The notes below the pieces were generated by a model that was given only the letters and a program-made list of their open reading frames with translations, was not told the DNA's origin and did no database searches. A stretch of 56,002 nt of DNA from Runella sp. (GTDB lineage Bacteria; Bacteroidota; Bacteroidia; Cytophagales; Spirosomataceae). The stretch is taken from NCBI GenBank assembly GCA_023254175.1, contig JALQYJ010000125.1, positions 1 to 56,002 on the forward strand, read 5' to 3'. This document shows positions 1 through 9,459 of this stretch, piece after piece (position 1 is the stretch's first letter; each line of letters begins with the position of its first letter). Position numbers and translations under genes: made by a program.

Positions 1-2
1 AA

Positions 3-1226
3 AACAAGAAATCGCTGGCGTTGCGTACTCACTGCCAAACTTCAGGCTGGTCGCTGACGGAGCAAGATCCGTTTAACAACGTGGCTCGTACGGCTATTGA
101 AGCGATGGCAGCGGCCTTGGGGCATACTCAAAGTTTGCACACCAATTCGCTCGACGAAGCCATTGCTCTTCCTACCGATTTTTCGGCACGGATTGCGCGG
201 AATACCCAATTGTATTTGCAAAACGAAACGGATATTTGCCGCGTGGTGGACCCGTGGGGAGGAAGCTACTACGTCGAATATTTGACCAAAGAACTGGCCG
301 AAAAAGCGTGGTCGTTGATTGAAGAAGTAGAGCAAATGGGCGGGATGACGAAGGCGATAGAGGCAGGCCTTCCCAAAATGCGTATTGAAGAAGCGGCCGC
401 CCGCAAACAAGCTCGCATCGACAGCGGAAAAGACATCATTTTAGGGGTTAACAAATTTAAACCTGATTCGGAGAAAGCGCTAGATATTTTGGAGGTGGAT
501 AATCAGGCCGTTCGGGAATCTCAAATTGCGCGGTTGAATCGTTTGAAAGCCGAGCGCGACCCCGAAAAAGTGAAAACGGCACTTGAAGCCATTACGGAGG
601 CGTGCCACCAACAAGGAGGAACGGATTTTGACTCTAATTTGCTTAGTTTGGCGGTAAAAGCGGCGCGATTGCGCGCAACTTTGGGAGAGATTTCGGAGGC
701 AATGGAAAAGGTTTTTGGAAGATATAAAGCCGTGATACGTTCAATTTCAGGAGTATATAGTGCGGAGGTTTCGGATGATGAAAATTTTCGTTTGGCTCGC
801 GAGATGGCCGACCGCTTTGCCGAACTTGAAGGGCGTCGTCCGCGCTTGATGGTGGCTAAAATGGGACAAGATGGCCACGACCGTGGCGCTAAAGTGATTG
901 CGACGAGCTTTGCTGATTTGGGTTTTGACGTTGACATGGGGCCGCTGTTCCAAACCCCCGAAGAGACAGCCCGCCAAGCGGTGGAGAATGATGTGCACGT
1001 AGTGGGGGCGTCGAGCTTGGCGGCGGGACACAAAACCCTCGTTCCTCAATTAATGGAAGAACTCAAAAAACTAGGCCGCGAAGATATTGTGGTGATTGCG
1101 GGGGGCGTGATTCCTCCCCAAGACTACGATTTCTTGTACAAAGCAGGGGTAAAAGGTGTTTTTGGCCCAGGGACTATCATCTCCATTGCTGCTCAGAAAA
1201 TTTTGAAGGAGTTGATGGGAGAGTAG
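3..1226 (+). CDS. scpA: Methylmalonyl-CoA mutase, large subunit, 3' part (5' end outside window)
   Basis: This is the adenosylcobalamin-dependent mutase that interconverts methylmalonyl-CoA and succinyl-CoA in propionate metabolism. The reading frame is open from the left edge, so the gene is cut by the window; about 407 C-terminal residues remain of the usual 700 or so. The first visible residues ([20 protein letters not shown]) belong to the catalytic TIM barrel. From about visible residue 278 the C-terminal B12-binding domain begins, with the DGHDRG motif whose His is the lower axial cobalt ligand, followed by SSLAAGH and the GGVIP nucleotide-loop segment. No in-frame stop precedes the first ATG or TTG, so any internal start would be an artefact. 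The small subunit and MeaB chaperone are not visible and may lie to the left. Confidence 0.95.
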   Translation, partial: NKKSLALRTHCQTSGWSLTEQDPFNNVARTAIEAMAAALGHTQSLHTNSLDEAIALPTDFSARIARNTQLYLQNETDICRVVDPWGGSYYVEYLTKELAEKAWSLIEEVEQMGGMTKAIEAGLPKMRIEEAAARKQARIDSGKDIILGVNKFKPDSEKALDILEVDNQAVRESQIARLNRLKAERDPEKVKTALEAITEACHQQGGTDFDSNLLSLAVKAARLRATLGEISEAMEKVFGRYKAVIRSISGVYSAEVSDDENFRLAREMADRFAELEGRRPRLMVAKMGQDGHDRGAKVIATSFADLGFDVDMGPLFQTPEETARQAVENDVHVVGASSLAAGHKTLVPQLMEELKKLGREDIVVIAGGVIPPQDYDFLYKAGVKGVFGPGTIISIAAQKILKELMGE

Positions 1227-1279
1227 AATTTTGGAATAAATATTAGGAAAATCTTTAATTTCGTATCGAGAAACTTTTT

Positions 1280-1819
1280 ATGATTACGAGATTAAAAGTA
1301 AACAGGTTTAAGAACCTCTATGATGTTGAGTTGTATTTTGGGGCCTTCATTTGTATTGCGGGTACAAATGGAGTAGGGAAATCGAATCTTTTTGATACAC
1401 TGAAATTTTTGGGAGAACTAGCAAATAAAACTTTACTAGAAGTGGCACTTTCTATTCGAGATGGGGTTAGGAGAAGTGCAAGTGCATTTATAGAAACTCA
1501 TGATAATAGAATATCCGTTAGTCAAGATCAAAATAAAGGTAGAAATACAAATCTTCAATTAAAAACGCTTCCTCGTACCAACTTTGTTGAGGCAAAGCTA
1601 TCTAAGCGAAAAATCAAAACAAGACCAGAAGTTCATCAATATGCTAGTGAACTTTCAGGGCGTGAATTGACTAATCTGAATGTCAATAGGCTTTCCCATT
1701 TAGTTGCTGAAAATATTTCTGATTTTGGGAAATTGCGCTCTCTGGAGGCATTTCAACATTTTGAAAGTCAGCTGTTAAGGCTTAAAAACTCTTCTTATAT
1801 TGCTTCTAACTTTGAGTAA
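1280..1819 (+). pseudogene. Remnant of an AAA/SMC-like ATPase (internally deleted)
   Basis: The 179-aa frame starts like RecF/SMC-type AAA ATPases (MITRLKVNRFKNL) and has a good Walker A motif, GTNGVGKSN, at about residues 29-37. After about residue 65 it jumps into sequence resembling a much later part of such proteins (SAFIETHDNRISV, LPRTNFVEA). There is no ABC signature, Walker B or switch region. Full members of this family are roughly 400 aa or more, so the product should not hydrolyse ATP. The segment is more AT-rich than the mutase and thyA on either side, which fits a degraded acquired defence or accessory gene. It could also be a short functional protein, but the lost motifs argue against that. 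Confidence 0.55.
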
Positions 1820-1847
1820 TTTGTGGTTTTTTTTCGCACAGGGTTTG

Positions 1848-1855
1848 TATTTTTG
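1848..1855 (+). promoter_or_regulatory. Candidate -7 element for thyA
   Basis: TATTTTTG matches the Bacteroidota -7 consensus TAnnTTTG and lies 20 bases before the thyA ATG. No TTTG stands at the usual 19-21 base distance upstream, so this is a partial match only. Confidence 0.35.
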
Positions 1856-1875
1856 ATGATTCAAATTAGATAACA

Positions 1876-2688
1876 ATGCAACAATACCACGACTTACTTC
1901 GCCATATTTTAGCCAACGGAACCCGCAAAACCGACCGAACAGGTACGGGAACAATAAGTGTGTTTGGTTACCAAATGCGTTTTGATTTACAAAAAGGGTT
2001 TCCGCTGGTAACCACCAAAAAAGTCCATACCAAATCAATCATTTATGAACTGTTGTGGTTTTTGAAAGGCGATACTAATATCAAGTACCTCAAAGACAAC
2101 GGTGTAAGTATTTGGGATGAATGGGCCGACGCCGACGGCAATTTAGGACCCGTTTATGGAAAACAATGGCGTAGCTGGGAAGCTCCTAACGGACAGGTGA
2201 TTGACCAGTTTATGGATGTGTTGAAACAATTGAAAAACAGCCCCGATTCTCGTCGAATTCTCGTTTCGGCTTGGAACCCTGCTGATTTACCAAAAATGGC
2301 TCTCAGTCCTTGCCATGCCTTGTTTCAGTTTTATGTTAGCCCCCCAACCCGCGACGGGAAGCCAAAATTATCTTGTCAGTTGTACCAACGTAGTGCCGAT
2401 GTATTTTTGGGCGTGCCTTTCAACATTGCTAGTTATGCGCTGTTAACAATGATGGTTGCTCAAGAATGTGGGTTTGATTACGGTGATTTTATTTGGACGG
2501 GTGGAGATACCCATATTTATCTTAACCATTTGGAACAAGTTGAGTTACAACTTAGTCGTGAGACAAGAGAACTGCCTACGATGAAGCTCAATCCCGACGT
2601 GAAGAGTGTATTTGACTTTACATTTGAGGATTTTACCCTCGAAAATTACAATCCGTGGCCAGCCATTAAAGCTCCTATTGCCATTTAA
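1876..2688 (+). CDS. thyA: Thymidylate synthase ThyA
   Basis: This folate-dependent enzyme methylates dUMP to dTMP using methylene-tetrahydrofolate. The 270-aa protein is full length and keeps E. coli numbering: Arg21 for phosphate binding, Arg126-Arg127 from the partner subunit, and the nucleophile Cys146 in SPCHALFQF. The downstream segments [18 protein letters not shown] and [10 protein letters not shown] bind dUMP. The ATG follows the pseudogene by 56 bases. The usual partner, dihydrofolate reductase (folA), is not adjacent. Instead a starch regulator begins 22 bases after the stop, so the two could be cotranscribed. Confidence 0.97.
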   Translation: MQQYHDLLRHILANGTRKTDRTGTGTISVFGYQMRFDLQKGFPLVTTKKVHTKSIIYELLWFLKGDTNIKYLKDNGVSIWDEWADADGNLGPVYGKQWRSWEAPNGQVIDQFMDVLKQLKNSPDSRRILVSAWNPADLPKMALSPCHALFQFYVSPPTRDGKPKLSCQLYQRSADVFLGVPFNIASYALLTMMVAQECGFDYGDFIWTGGDTHIYLNHLEQVELQLSRETRELPTMKLNPDVKSVFDFTFEDFTLENYNPWPAIKAPIAI

Positions 2689-2710
2689 TTGGACTTAATA
2701 CTAAATTGAG

Positions 2711-4606
2711 ATGAAGAATTGGTGGTGCTGTTTTTGGGGACTCGTCTTGCCGATGATTGCCATGGGGCAAATTCGGCTGGAAGTGGTGTATCACGCGCCA
2801 TTTAAAACAGCAAACCAGCGGTTATTTTTGGCGAGTGACTTCAACAATTGGCAACCTGGTGATTCGAGTTTGGAGTTCAAAAAAGAGTCTTCAGGGTTAT
2901 ATTTTTTGAATCTATCCGATACCCTCACAAATTTCAAGTATAAGATAACGCAAGGGAGTTGGGGGTTAGTAGAGGGTGATAGCAGCGGTAAAAGTCGTCC
3001 AGATAGGGTATATTATCGTTTTTCTGAACAAAACCCGAAGCTAATCCAACTGAAGATTCAGGGATGGGAAGCCAGGGTAATGTACCGCTTTGTCATTAAG
3101 GAGATTCCCTCCAATACCCCCAAAGACGCGTCGATTTATATTTCAGGAAATTTCAACAATTGGCACGCAGGTGATGAAGATTTTCGGTTGAGAAAACAAG
3201 TAGATGGCACCTACCGCGTTACGGTTGCTTCTGATTTGCCAAGGTTAGAATATAAATTTACCCGAGGTGATTGGAACAGCGTGGAGGGCTATGAAAACGG
3301 GAAAACCCGCCCTAACCGAATTTTATACCGAGGTCAAATGATGAACAATGAAAATATTGAGGTAGCTATAGATAGTTGGGAAGATCTCTCGGGTACGTTT
3401 CGATCCATCTCCATCTATGATTTGTTGCTGTTGTTTTCTGCTTTTCAAAGCATTTTGTTGATTATTGCCATTACTTCAATGCAAGATTATAACCGACAGG
3501 CTAATCGCTGGTTGGTAGTATCGCTGGCATTCATGGCGATTATCGTAGCCATAAAAGTAGTAAGTGCCTACCGCGAAGTAGCCCAAGAATACACAAAACT
3601 CTTGCTTGTGCCTTATTTTGCATTGTTTCTGTATTCGCCCCTTTTCTACTTTTACCTCCAAAAACTTTTGTTTAAAATCCCCAAATTTCCACGGCATTGG
3701 TGGGGGCATTTTGTGCTACCAGGTATTCAACTTTTTGTATATCTTCCTCTGTTCTTCATGGAAAACAAACGCTTACAACTTAAAATTGTGAATCGTGAGC
3801 TTGACATTATTTGGCTATTTTGGGGCGCAGGTACGGTGGCGTTGTTTACCAATTTATATTATTGGCTGGTAAATTACCGAGCGATTCGTTCGTACCGAGC
3901 CTTAGCGGTCAATCAGTCTTCGTCAGAACATAATTTACAGTATTTATCCACTGTGCTTGGCTTGCAGTTGGTTTGTTTGATACTTTGGTTTTTTTCGGGT
4001 ATTTTATTTGGCATTGGGTACACGTTTGAAATTGAAACCAACACTCTTGTTTATAAGAGTATAGACACCATTTGGTTAGCGTTTTCAACCATTCCTTATT
4101 TCTTGGGGTATTTTGCCATCTACCAACCCGAAATTTTTAAAATACAGGCCAAGCCTCAACCCTTTTTGAAACCTACTGAGGAACCAACGGTTACTATTGC
4201 ATTGCACGATACACTAGCGCCCGTGTTGGAAAAAGAGGTAGATGCCCTAGAAAATTTGGGCGTATATAAGGCCAAACTCGAAACATTCATGCAGCAGCAT
4301 AAGCCTTACACCAATCCTGGATTGACGCTTAATGAACTGGCTCAAAAATTAAAGTTAGCTCCTCACTTGCTGTCAAAAATTATTAATGAAGGTTACAACA
4401 AAAATTTTTTTGACTTTGTCAATGAGTACCGAATCGAGGAATTTAAACAACGATTTGAAGACCCGCGCAACAAGCATTTTACCCTTTTGGCGATTGCCTT
4501 TGAAGTAGGTTTTAATTCAAAAACAGCTTTCAACCGCGCTTTCAAAAAAATGACGCAACAAACTCCACGAGAATACTTCTTTGAATCACGAATAGAAGAA
4601 GAATAA
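2711..4606 (+). CDS. Membrane-bound AraC-family regulator with two extracytoplasmic CBM20-like domains
   Basis: This appears to be a one-protein starch sensor and transcription factor. Residues 1-20 are a signal peptide. Residues 21-118 and 123-222 are two beta-sandwich domains of the CBM20/AMPK-glycogen-binding type, each with a FNNW motif and a YKxTxGxW...VEG...G...R signature. Seven hydrophobic segments follow at about 234-257, 266-287, 294-320, 331-350, 364-388, 410-437 and 450-474. The tail holds an AraC DNA-binding domain at 515-625 with helix-turn-helix motifs near 538-561 and 590-613. A cleaved leader plus seven helices puts the sugar-binding part in the periplasm and the DNA-binding part in the cytosol. 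It directly precedes the SusCD locus, so it is inferred to activate that locus when starch or maltooligosaccharide binds. The ligand is not shown by sequence. Confidence 0.85.
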   Translation: MKNWWCCFWGLVLPMIAMGQIRLEVVYHAPFKTANQRLFLASDFNNWQPGDSSLEFKKESSGLYFLNLSDTLTNFKYKITQGSWGLVEGDSSGKSRPDRVYYRFSEQNPKLIQLKIQGWEARVMYRFVIKEIPSNTPKDASIYISGNFNNWHAGDEDFRLRKQVDGTYRVTVASDLPRLEYKFTRGDWNSVEGYENGKTRPNRILYRGQMMNNENIEVAIDSWEDLSGTFRSISIYDLLLLFSAFQSILLIIAITSMQDYNRQANRWLVVSLAFMAIIVAIKVVSAYREVAQEYTKLLLVPYFALFLYSPLFYFYLQKLLFKIPKFPRHWWGHFVLPGIQLFVYLPLFFMENKRLQLKIVNRELDIIWLFWGAGTVALFTNLYYWLVNYRAIRSYRALAVNQSSSEHNLQYLSTVLGLQLVCLILWFFSGILFGIGYTFEIETNTLVYKSIDTIWLAFSTIPYFLGYFAIYQPEIFKIQAKPQPFLKPTEEPTVTIALHDTLAPVLEKEVDALENLGVYKAKLETFMQQHKPYTNPGLTLNELAQKLKLAPHLLSKIINEGYNKNFFDFVNEYRIEEFKQRFEDPRNKHFTLLAIAFEVGFNSKTAFNRAFKKMTQQTPREYFFESRIEEE

Positions 4607-4647
4607 ATGCTTTTTACCCCAATTATGGGTGCCATTTTAAGGCGTAG

Positions 4648-4684
4648 GACGTGCCACCTTCCAAAAGTGGTACGTCTTTTTTTT
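4648..4684 (+). terminator. Rho-independent terminator after the AraC regulator
   Basis: The 10-bp stem GACGTGCCAC/GTGGTACGTC has one G-T wobble, a 9-base loop and a run of eight T. It separates the regulator from the susC promoter, so susC needs its own start site. Confidence 0.8.
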
Positions 4685-4773
4685 GTAAGATTCTGATAAA
4701 TAGTTGTTTATAAAAAAAAGCAACTCTTTTCGCCATTATTGCAAAGTGGGACGACAAGCGGGGTTAAGTATGG

Positions 4774-4781
4774 TACTTTTG
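4774..4781 (+). promoter_or_regulatory. -7 element of the susC promoter
   Basis: TACTTTTG fits TAnnTTTG and is followed by GC. Transcription would begin near 4788, which argues for translation from 4861 and not from the in-frame ATA at 4792. There is no TTTG at the -33 position, as expected of a promoter that depends on an activator such as the neighbouring AraC protein. Confidence 0.5.
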
Positions 4782-4860
4782 CAAGAAGAAATTGATAAAA
4801 CATGATGTTTGCTCCATTTCAATCTTTCCAATTATCCAATTTAACTTACATCAAACCCCT

Positions 4861-7824
4861 ATGATGATTTCGATGTACAAAGTCCTTAGCCGAATGAAAG
4901 TTCGCCTAAATGTGATGATGTTGCTGTGGGCTTTTGTGTCCATATCAACCATGGCGCAGGATATCACTGTGTCAGGAAAAGTTCAAGAATCCAACGGCTC
5001 GGTGCTTCCTGGCGTGAGTGTGTTGGTGAAAGGAACCACACGTGGTACCCAAACGGATGCCGATGGTAACTTCAAAATTGCAGCGCCAAGCAGCGCAACG
5101 CTGGTATTTAGTTTTGTCGGAATGACAACGCAGGAAGTTGCCATCAACAACCGCACGCAGCTCTCTGTAACCTTGCAAAACGACAACAAACAGTTGGCTG
5201 AAGTGGTCGTGATTGGGTACGGAACGCAACGCAAAAAAGACCTAACGGGGTCTATTGCTACGATTACCACTGCCGACTTTAACAAAGGTAACATTGCCAC
5301 GCCCGACCAATTGGTAGCGGGCAAAGTAGCAGGGGTGCAGATTACCCCTAATGGCGGTGCGCCAGGCGCAGGAAGTACGATTCGTATTCGTGGTGGGGCA
5401 TCGTTGAATGCCAGCAATGACCCGCTCATCGTAATTGATGGGGTGCCTTTGGATAACACTACTATCAACGGCGCGGCAAATCCGTTGAGCTTAATTAACC
5501 CCAACGATATTGAGTCGTTTAACATCCTTAAAGATGCGTCAGCTACGGCTATTTATGGCTCGCGAGCGTCCAACGGGGTCATTATGATTACGACTAAAAA
5601 AGGGAAAAAAGGCGATGTGATGCGCGTAAACTTGAGCACACAAGCTTCTGTTGGACTCAAAACAGGGTTGGTAGATGTACTTTCGGGCGATGATTTTCGC
5701 GCACTGGTGAATCAATACGGTACCGCTACCCAAAAATCATTGTTAGGTACAGCAAACACCGATTGGCAAAGTGAAATTTATCGCGCAGCAGTTAGTTCGG
5801 ATAATAACTTGAGTATCACAGGGTCGTTCAAAAACACACCTTACCGTGTATCAGTAGGTTATACTAACCAAAACGGTATTTTGAAGAACTCAAACATGGG
5901 ACGTACTTCGGCTTCGGTGGGCTTGACCCCGATGCTTTTGGACAATCACCTTAAAATAGACATTAACGTCAAAGCTTCTACCATTAAAAACCGATTTGCC
6001 AACCAAGGTGCTATCGGTGCTGCTGCTGCTTTTGACCCTACTCAACCCATCTTTTCGGGTAAAGAAGCCTATGGAGGGTATTTTGAATGGGTAAATGCCG
6101 ATGGCAAACCTAATACCATTGCGACGCGTAACCCGCTCGGTTTGTTGAATTTGACGGACGACCGTTCGACGGTAAATCGTAGCATCGGCAATGCTCAATT
6201 TGATTATAAATTCCATTTCTTGCCGGAGTTACACGCCAATTTGAACGTCGGTTATGATGTGTCAAGAAGCGATGGTAAGAAAGTGATTCCAGCGTTGGCT
6301 GCTTCTAACTTTAGTAATGGTGGTGAAAAGACGGTGTATACGCAAGATCGTACCAACAAACTGTTGGATTTTTACCTTAACTACGTCAAAGACATTACCA
6401 AAAACACACGTCTGGACTTAATGGCGGGGTATTCTTACCAAGATTTTGTTAATTCTACAACGAGCATCACCAAAGACGAAGCTGAAACCAAAACGCGTAA
6501 CGATAGCCCCTACAAGACCCAAAATACATTGGTGTCGTTTTTCGGCCGTGCCAATTTGAACGTTCAAGACCGTTACTTGCTGACTTTTACCCTTCGTCGC
6601 GATGGGTCATCGCGTTTTGCCAAAGAAAACCGTTGGGGAACGTTCCCGTCGGCGGCTTTTGCGTGGAAAATCAACGAAATGGACTTCTTAAAAGGTTCTA
6701 ATGTGTTGTCAGATTTGAAACTACGCTTGGGTTACGGGGTGACAGGCCAACAGGATGTGGGCCAAAACTTCGCTTATTTGGCACGTTATACCCCAAGTAC
6801 AGCTACTGCACAACAGCTTTTGGGAACAAACTATTATACAACGCTCCGTGCTGAAGGATACAACGCTAGCATCAAATGGGAACAAACCATCACTCAAAAC
6901 GTCGGGTTAGATTTTGCTTTCAAAAAAGCTCGTTTATCGGGTAGCATCGACTACTACATCAAAAATACGTCTGACTTGTTGAATGTCGTTCCAGTGGCGG
7001 CAGGTACCAATCTTACCAACGAAATCTTGTCGAACGTAGGTTCTATCGAAAACAAAGGCTTAGAGTTGTTGTTGAACTACAATGCTATCAGCAAAGAAGA
7101 TTTCAACCTTGATTTAGGTTTTAATGCAACCTACAATGAAAACAAAATCACTAAGTTAACCTCTGCCAACGACCCTAACTATAAAGGTGTACTAGTGGGT
7201 GGAATTGCAGGTGGAGTAGGTAGTACGATTCAAATCCACTCGGTTGGCTACCCTGCTTCTTCGTTCTTCGTTGCTCAACAAGCATATGACGCTTCTGGCA
7301 AGCCAGTGGAAGGAGTGTACGTAGACCGCAATGGTGATGGCAAAATCACCGTTGACGATTACTATCACTACCAATCTCCCGCACCCCGTGTATTTATTGG
7401 TTTTAATGCCCAAGCTACCTACAAGAAATGGAGTGGAGGTTTTGTTCTTCGTGGCAACTTTGGTAATTACGTGTACAACAATATTCTGTCAACCAATGGG
7501 GTATTGCAAGCCTTCCAGGGGGCTAATAACTCTTTGGGCAACGTTGTACCAAATGTACTGACAACCTTGTTTGCTACGCCTCAGTATTTCTCAGATTACT
7601 ACATGCAAAACGGCTCATTTTTGCGAATGGACAACGCTTTTGCAGGCTATGATTTAGGAAATGCCTTTGGAGGAAAATCGACGGCACGTCTTTCTGCAAC
7701 CGTTCAAAACGTATTTGTGATTACAAAATATACAGGTCTTAACCCTGAAGTGAGTGGGGGAATTGACAATAATATTTATCCCATTCCACGCACGTTTACT
7801 CTTGGTTTAAACATCGGATTCTAA
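4861..7824 (+). CDS. susC: SusC-type TonB-dependent outer membrane transporter
   Basis: This is a 22-strand outer membrane channel that, capped by SusD, imports starch oligosaccharides using TonB energy. The 987-aa protein has a leader ending in STMAQ, a carboxypeptidase-regulatory-like domain (ITVSGKVQ to GNFKI), a plug with QLVAGKVAGVQI, the classic SusC segment NILKDASATAIYGSRASNGV, and a long barrel ending in an aromatic residue (LNIGF). The frame is open upstream to 4792, but the ATG at 4861 is preferred because the likely transcription start is near 4788. susD follows after 17 bases. Substrate specificity for starch is inferred from the GH13 enzymes and CBM-bearing regulator in the same locus. 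Confidence 0.95.
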   Translation: MMISMYKVLSRMKVRLNVMMLLWAFVSISTMAQDITVSGKVQESNGSVLPGVSVLVKGTTRGTQTDADGNFKIAAPSSATLVFSFVGMTTQEVAINNRTQLSVTLQNDNKQLAEVVVIGYGTQRKKDLTGSIATITTADFNKGNIATPDQLVAGKVAGVQITPNGGAPGAGSTIRIRGGASLNASNDPLIVIDGVPLDNTTINGAANPLSLINPNDIESFNILKDASATAIYGSRASNGVIMITTKKGKKGDVMRVNLSTQASVGLKTGLVDVLSGDDFRALVNQYGTATQKSLLGTANTDWQSEIYRAAVSSDNNLSITGSFKNTPYRVSVGYTNQNGILKNSNMGRTSASVGLTPMLLDNHLKIDINVKASTIKNRFANQGAIGAAAAFDPTQPIFSGKEAYGGYFEWVNADGKPNTIATRNPLGLLNLTDDRSTVNRSIGNAQFDYKFHFLPELHANLNVGYDVSRSDGKKVIPALAASNFSNGGEKTVYTQDRTNKLLDFYLNYVKDITKNTRLDLMAGYSYQDFVNSTTSITKDEAETKTRNDSPYKTQNTLVSFFGRANLNVQDRYLLTFTLRRDGSSRFAKENRWGTFPSAAFAWKINEMDFLKGSNVLSDLKLRLGYGVTGQQDVGQNFAYLARYTPSTATAQQLLGTNYYTTLRAEGYNASIKWEQTITQNVGLDFAFKKARLSGSIDYYIKNTSDLLNVVPVAAGTNLTNEILSNVGSIENKGLELLLNYNAISKEDFNLDLGFNATYNENKITKLTSANDPNYKGVLVGGIAGGVGSTIQIHSVGYPASSFFVAQQAYDASGKPVEGVYVDRNGDGKITVDDYYHYQSPAPRVFIGFNAQATYKKWSGGFVLRGNFGNYVYNNILSTNGVLQAFQGANNSLGNVVPNVLTTLFATPQYFSDYYMQNGSFLRMDNAFAGYDLGNAFGGKSTARLSATVQNVFVITKYTGLNPEVSGGIDNNIYPIPRTFTLGLNIGF

Positions 7825-7841
7825 TCGAAACTTGACAAAAA

Positions 7842-9437
7842 ATGAAACATTTCATTTCTAAAAATACTGTACTCGGAGGAATCGTACTGGCCTTGACGAT
7901 GTCCTCTTGTATCAAAGACCTTGACCGTCAGCCGTTCAATGAGGTTACGTCTGCCACGGTGTACAACGACCCTGCGGCGTACAAACAAGTTGCGGCAAAA
8001 TTATACGCAGGTTTGATGTTGACGGGGCAGCAAGGCCCTGCGGGCGACGACCGTACCAAGGACATCAAAGGCATGGACGAAGGGTTTTCGAGTTATTTGC
8101 GTAACTATTGGTATTTGCAAGTAATCCCGACCGACGAAGCCGTAATTGCGTGGAGTGATGCAGGTTTGCCCGAAATTAATTACATGAAATGGTCGTCAAA
8201 TAACCCCTTCATTCGTGGATTTTACAACCGTGTATTCTACCAAATTGCATCTTGTAATGAGTTTATTCGCGAATCTAGCGATGCTAAATTAACCGAAAGA
8301 GGGGTTTCTGGGGCTATTTTGACTGAAACAAAAGCGCTTCGTGCTGAGGCTCGTTTCTTGCGCGCATTGAGCTACTGGCACGCCTTGGATTTATTTGGAG
8401 GAAATGTACCTTTTGTGACGGAGAATGACGTAGTTGGTTCGGCACCTCCAAAACAAACAAATGCGAAAGATTTGTTTGCGTATATCGAATCTGAATTAAA
8501 AGCCATTGACGGCGAGTTAGTTGACGCTCGTAAAAATGAATACGCTCGTGCTGATAAAGCAGCAGCTTGGATGTTGTTGGCAAAATTGTATCTCAACGCC
8601 GAAGCTCAAGGGCAAGGAAACCGTTATGCAGATGCCGCAACGTATGCTAAGAAAGTCATTGACGCGGGGTATGTACTTCATTCAAAATACGATGACTTGT
8701 TCAAAGCAGATAATCACAGTTCATCAGAAATTATTTGGGCGTTGGTTGCTGATGGAACTCGTAGCCAAACCTGGGGTGGAATGACTTTCTTGTGTCATGC
8801 GCCCGTGGGAGGTTCAATGCCCGCATCGGCCTATGGAATCGATGGTGGTTGGGGTGGTGTTCGTGTGACGCCGTCGTTTGTAAAGCTTTTTGCTGACCCA
8901 ACAGGTAAGACCGACAAACGTGCGATGTTTTATACCGATGGACAAAAACTTGAAATCAATGAGCTAAGCACATTTACAGACGGTTATGCCATGCCTAAGT
9001 TTAAAAACGTAACATCGGCGGGTAAAGTAGGAAGCAACCTAACTCACCCTGATACCGATTTTCCAATGTTCCGTTTGGCAGATGCCTATTTGATATATGC
9101 GGAGGCTGCTGCACGTGGGGCAGGAGATAAAGCCTTGGCGTTGGAGTATGTCAATAAAATCCGTACTCGTGCTTATGGAAGTGCCGCTGGTAATATCACT
9201 TCTTCAGAATTGACTCCCGATTTTGTGTTGGCTGAACGTGCGCGCGAATTATCGTGGGAGGGAAGCCGTCGTACCGACTTGATTCGCTATGGCAAGTTTA
9301 CTGGAGCTTCGTATTTGTGGGCGTGGAAAGGTGGCGTTAAAGACGGTGCTGGGGTTCAGGATTATTTGAAAATATTCCCACTTCCTTCGACGGACTTAAC
9401 GGCAAATCCAAACTTGGTTCAAAACACGGGGTATTAA
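7842..9437 (+). CDS. susD: SusD-type starch-binding outer membrane lipoprotein
   Basis: This is the surface lipoprotein lid of the SusC channel. The 531-aa protein has a lipoprotein signal with the lipobox cysteine at residue 23 (LTMSSC). The SusD N-terminal pattern follows (NEVTSATVYNDPAAYKQV), then TPR-like helices (TETKALRAEARFLRALSYWHALDLFGGNVPFV) and the C-terminal RagB/SusD region (LAERARELSWEGSRRTDLIRYG). It is of usual length. It sits 17 bases after susC, and the SusE-like gene starts about 20 bases after its stop, so the three form one operon. Starch as ligand is inferred from context. Confidence 0.95.
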   Translation: MKHFISKNTVLGGIVLALTMSSCIKDLDRQPFNEVTSATVYNDPAAYKQVAAKLYAGLMLTGQQGPAGDDRTKDIKGMDEGFSSYLRNYWYLQVIPTDEAVIAWSDAGLPEINYMKWSSNNPFIRGFYNRVFYQIASCNEFIRESSDAKLTERGVSGAILTETKALRAEARFLRALSYWHALDLFGGNVPFVTENDVVGSAPPKQTNAKDLFAYIESELKAIDGELVDARKNEYARADKAAAWMLLAKLYLNAEAQGQGNRYADAATYAKKVIDAGYVLHSKYDDLFKADNHSSSEIIWALVADGTRSQTWGGMTFLCHAPVGGSMPASAYGIDGGWGGVRVTPSFVKLFADPTGKTDKRAMFYTDGQKLEINELSTFTDGYAMPKFKNVTSAGKVGSNLTHPDTDFPMFRLADAYLIYAEAAARGAGDKALALEYVNKIRTRAYGSAAGNITSSELTPDFVLAERARELSWEGSRRTDLIRYGKFTGASYLWAWKGGVKDGAGVQDYLKIFPLPSTDLTANPNLVQNTGY

Positions 9438-9459
9438 TCTTCAAAAATTGAAAAGACAA

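Noticed and set aside
4792-4860. Extended N-terminus of SusC from 4792
   Set aside because: The likely transcription start near 4788 and the good leader after 4861 make the longer frame improbable; it does not begin with ATG, GTG or TTG.
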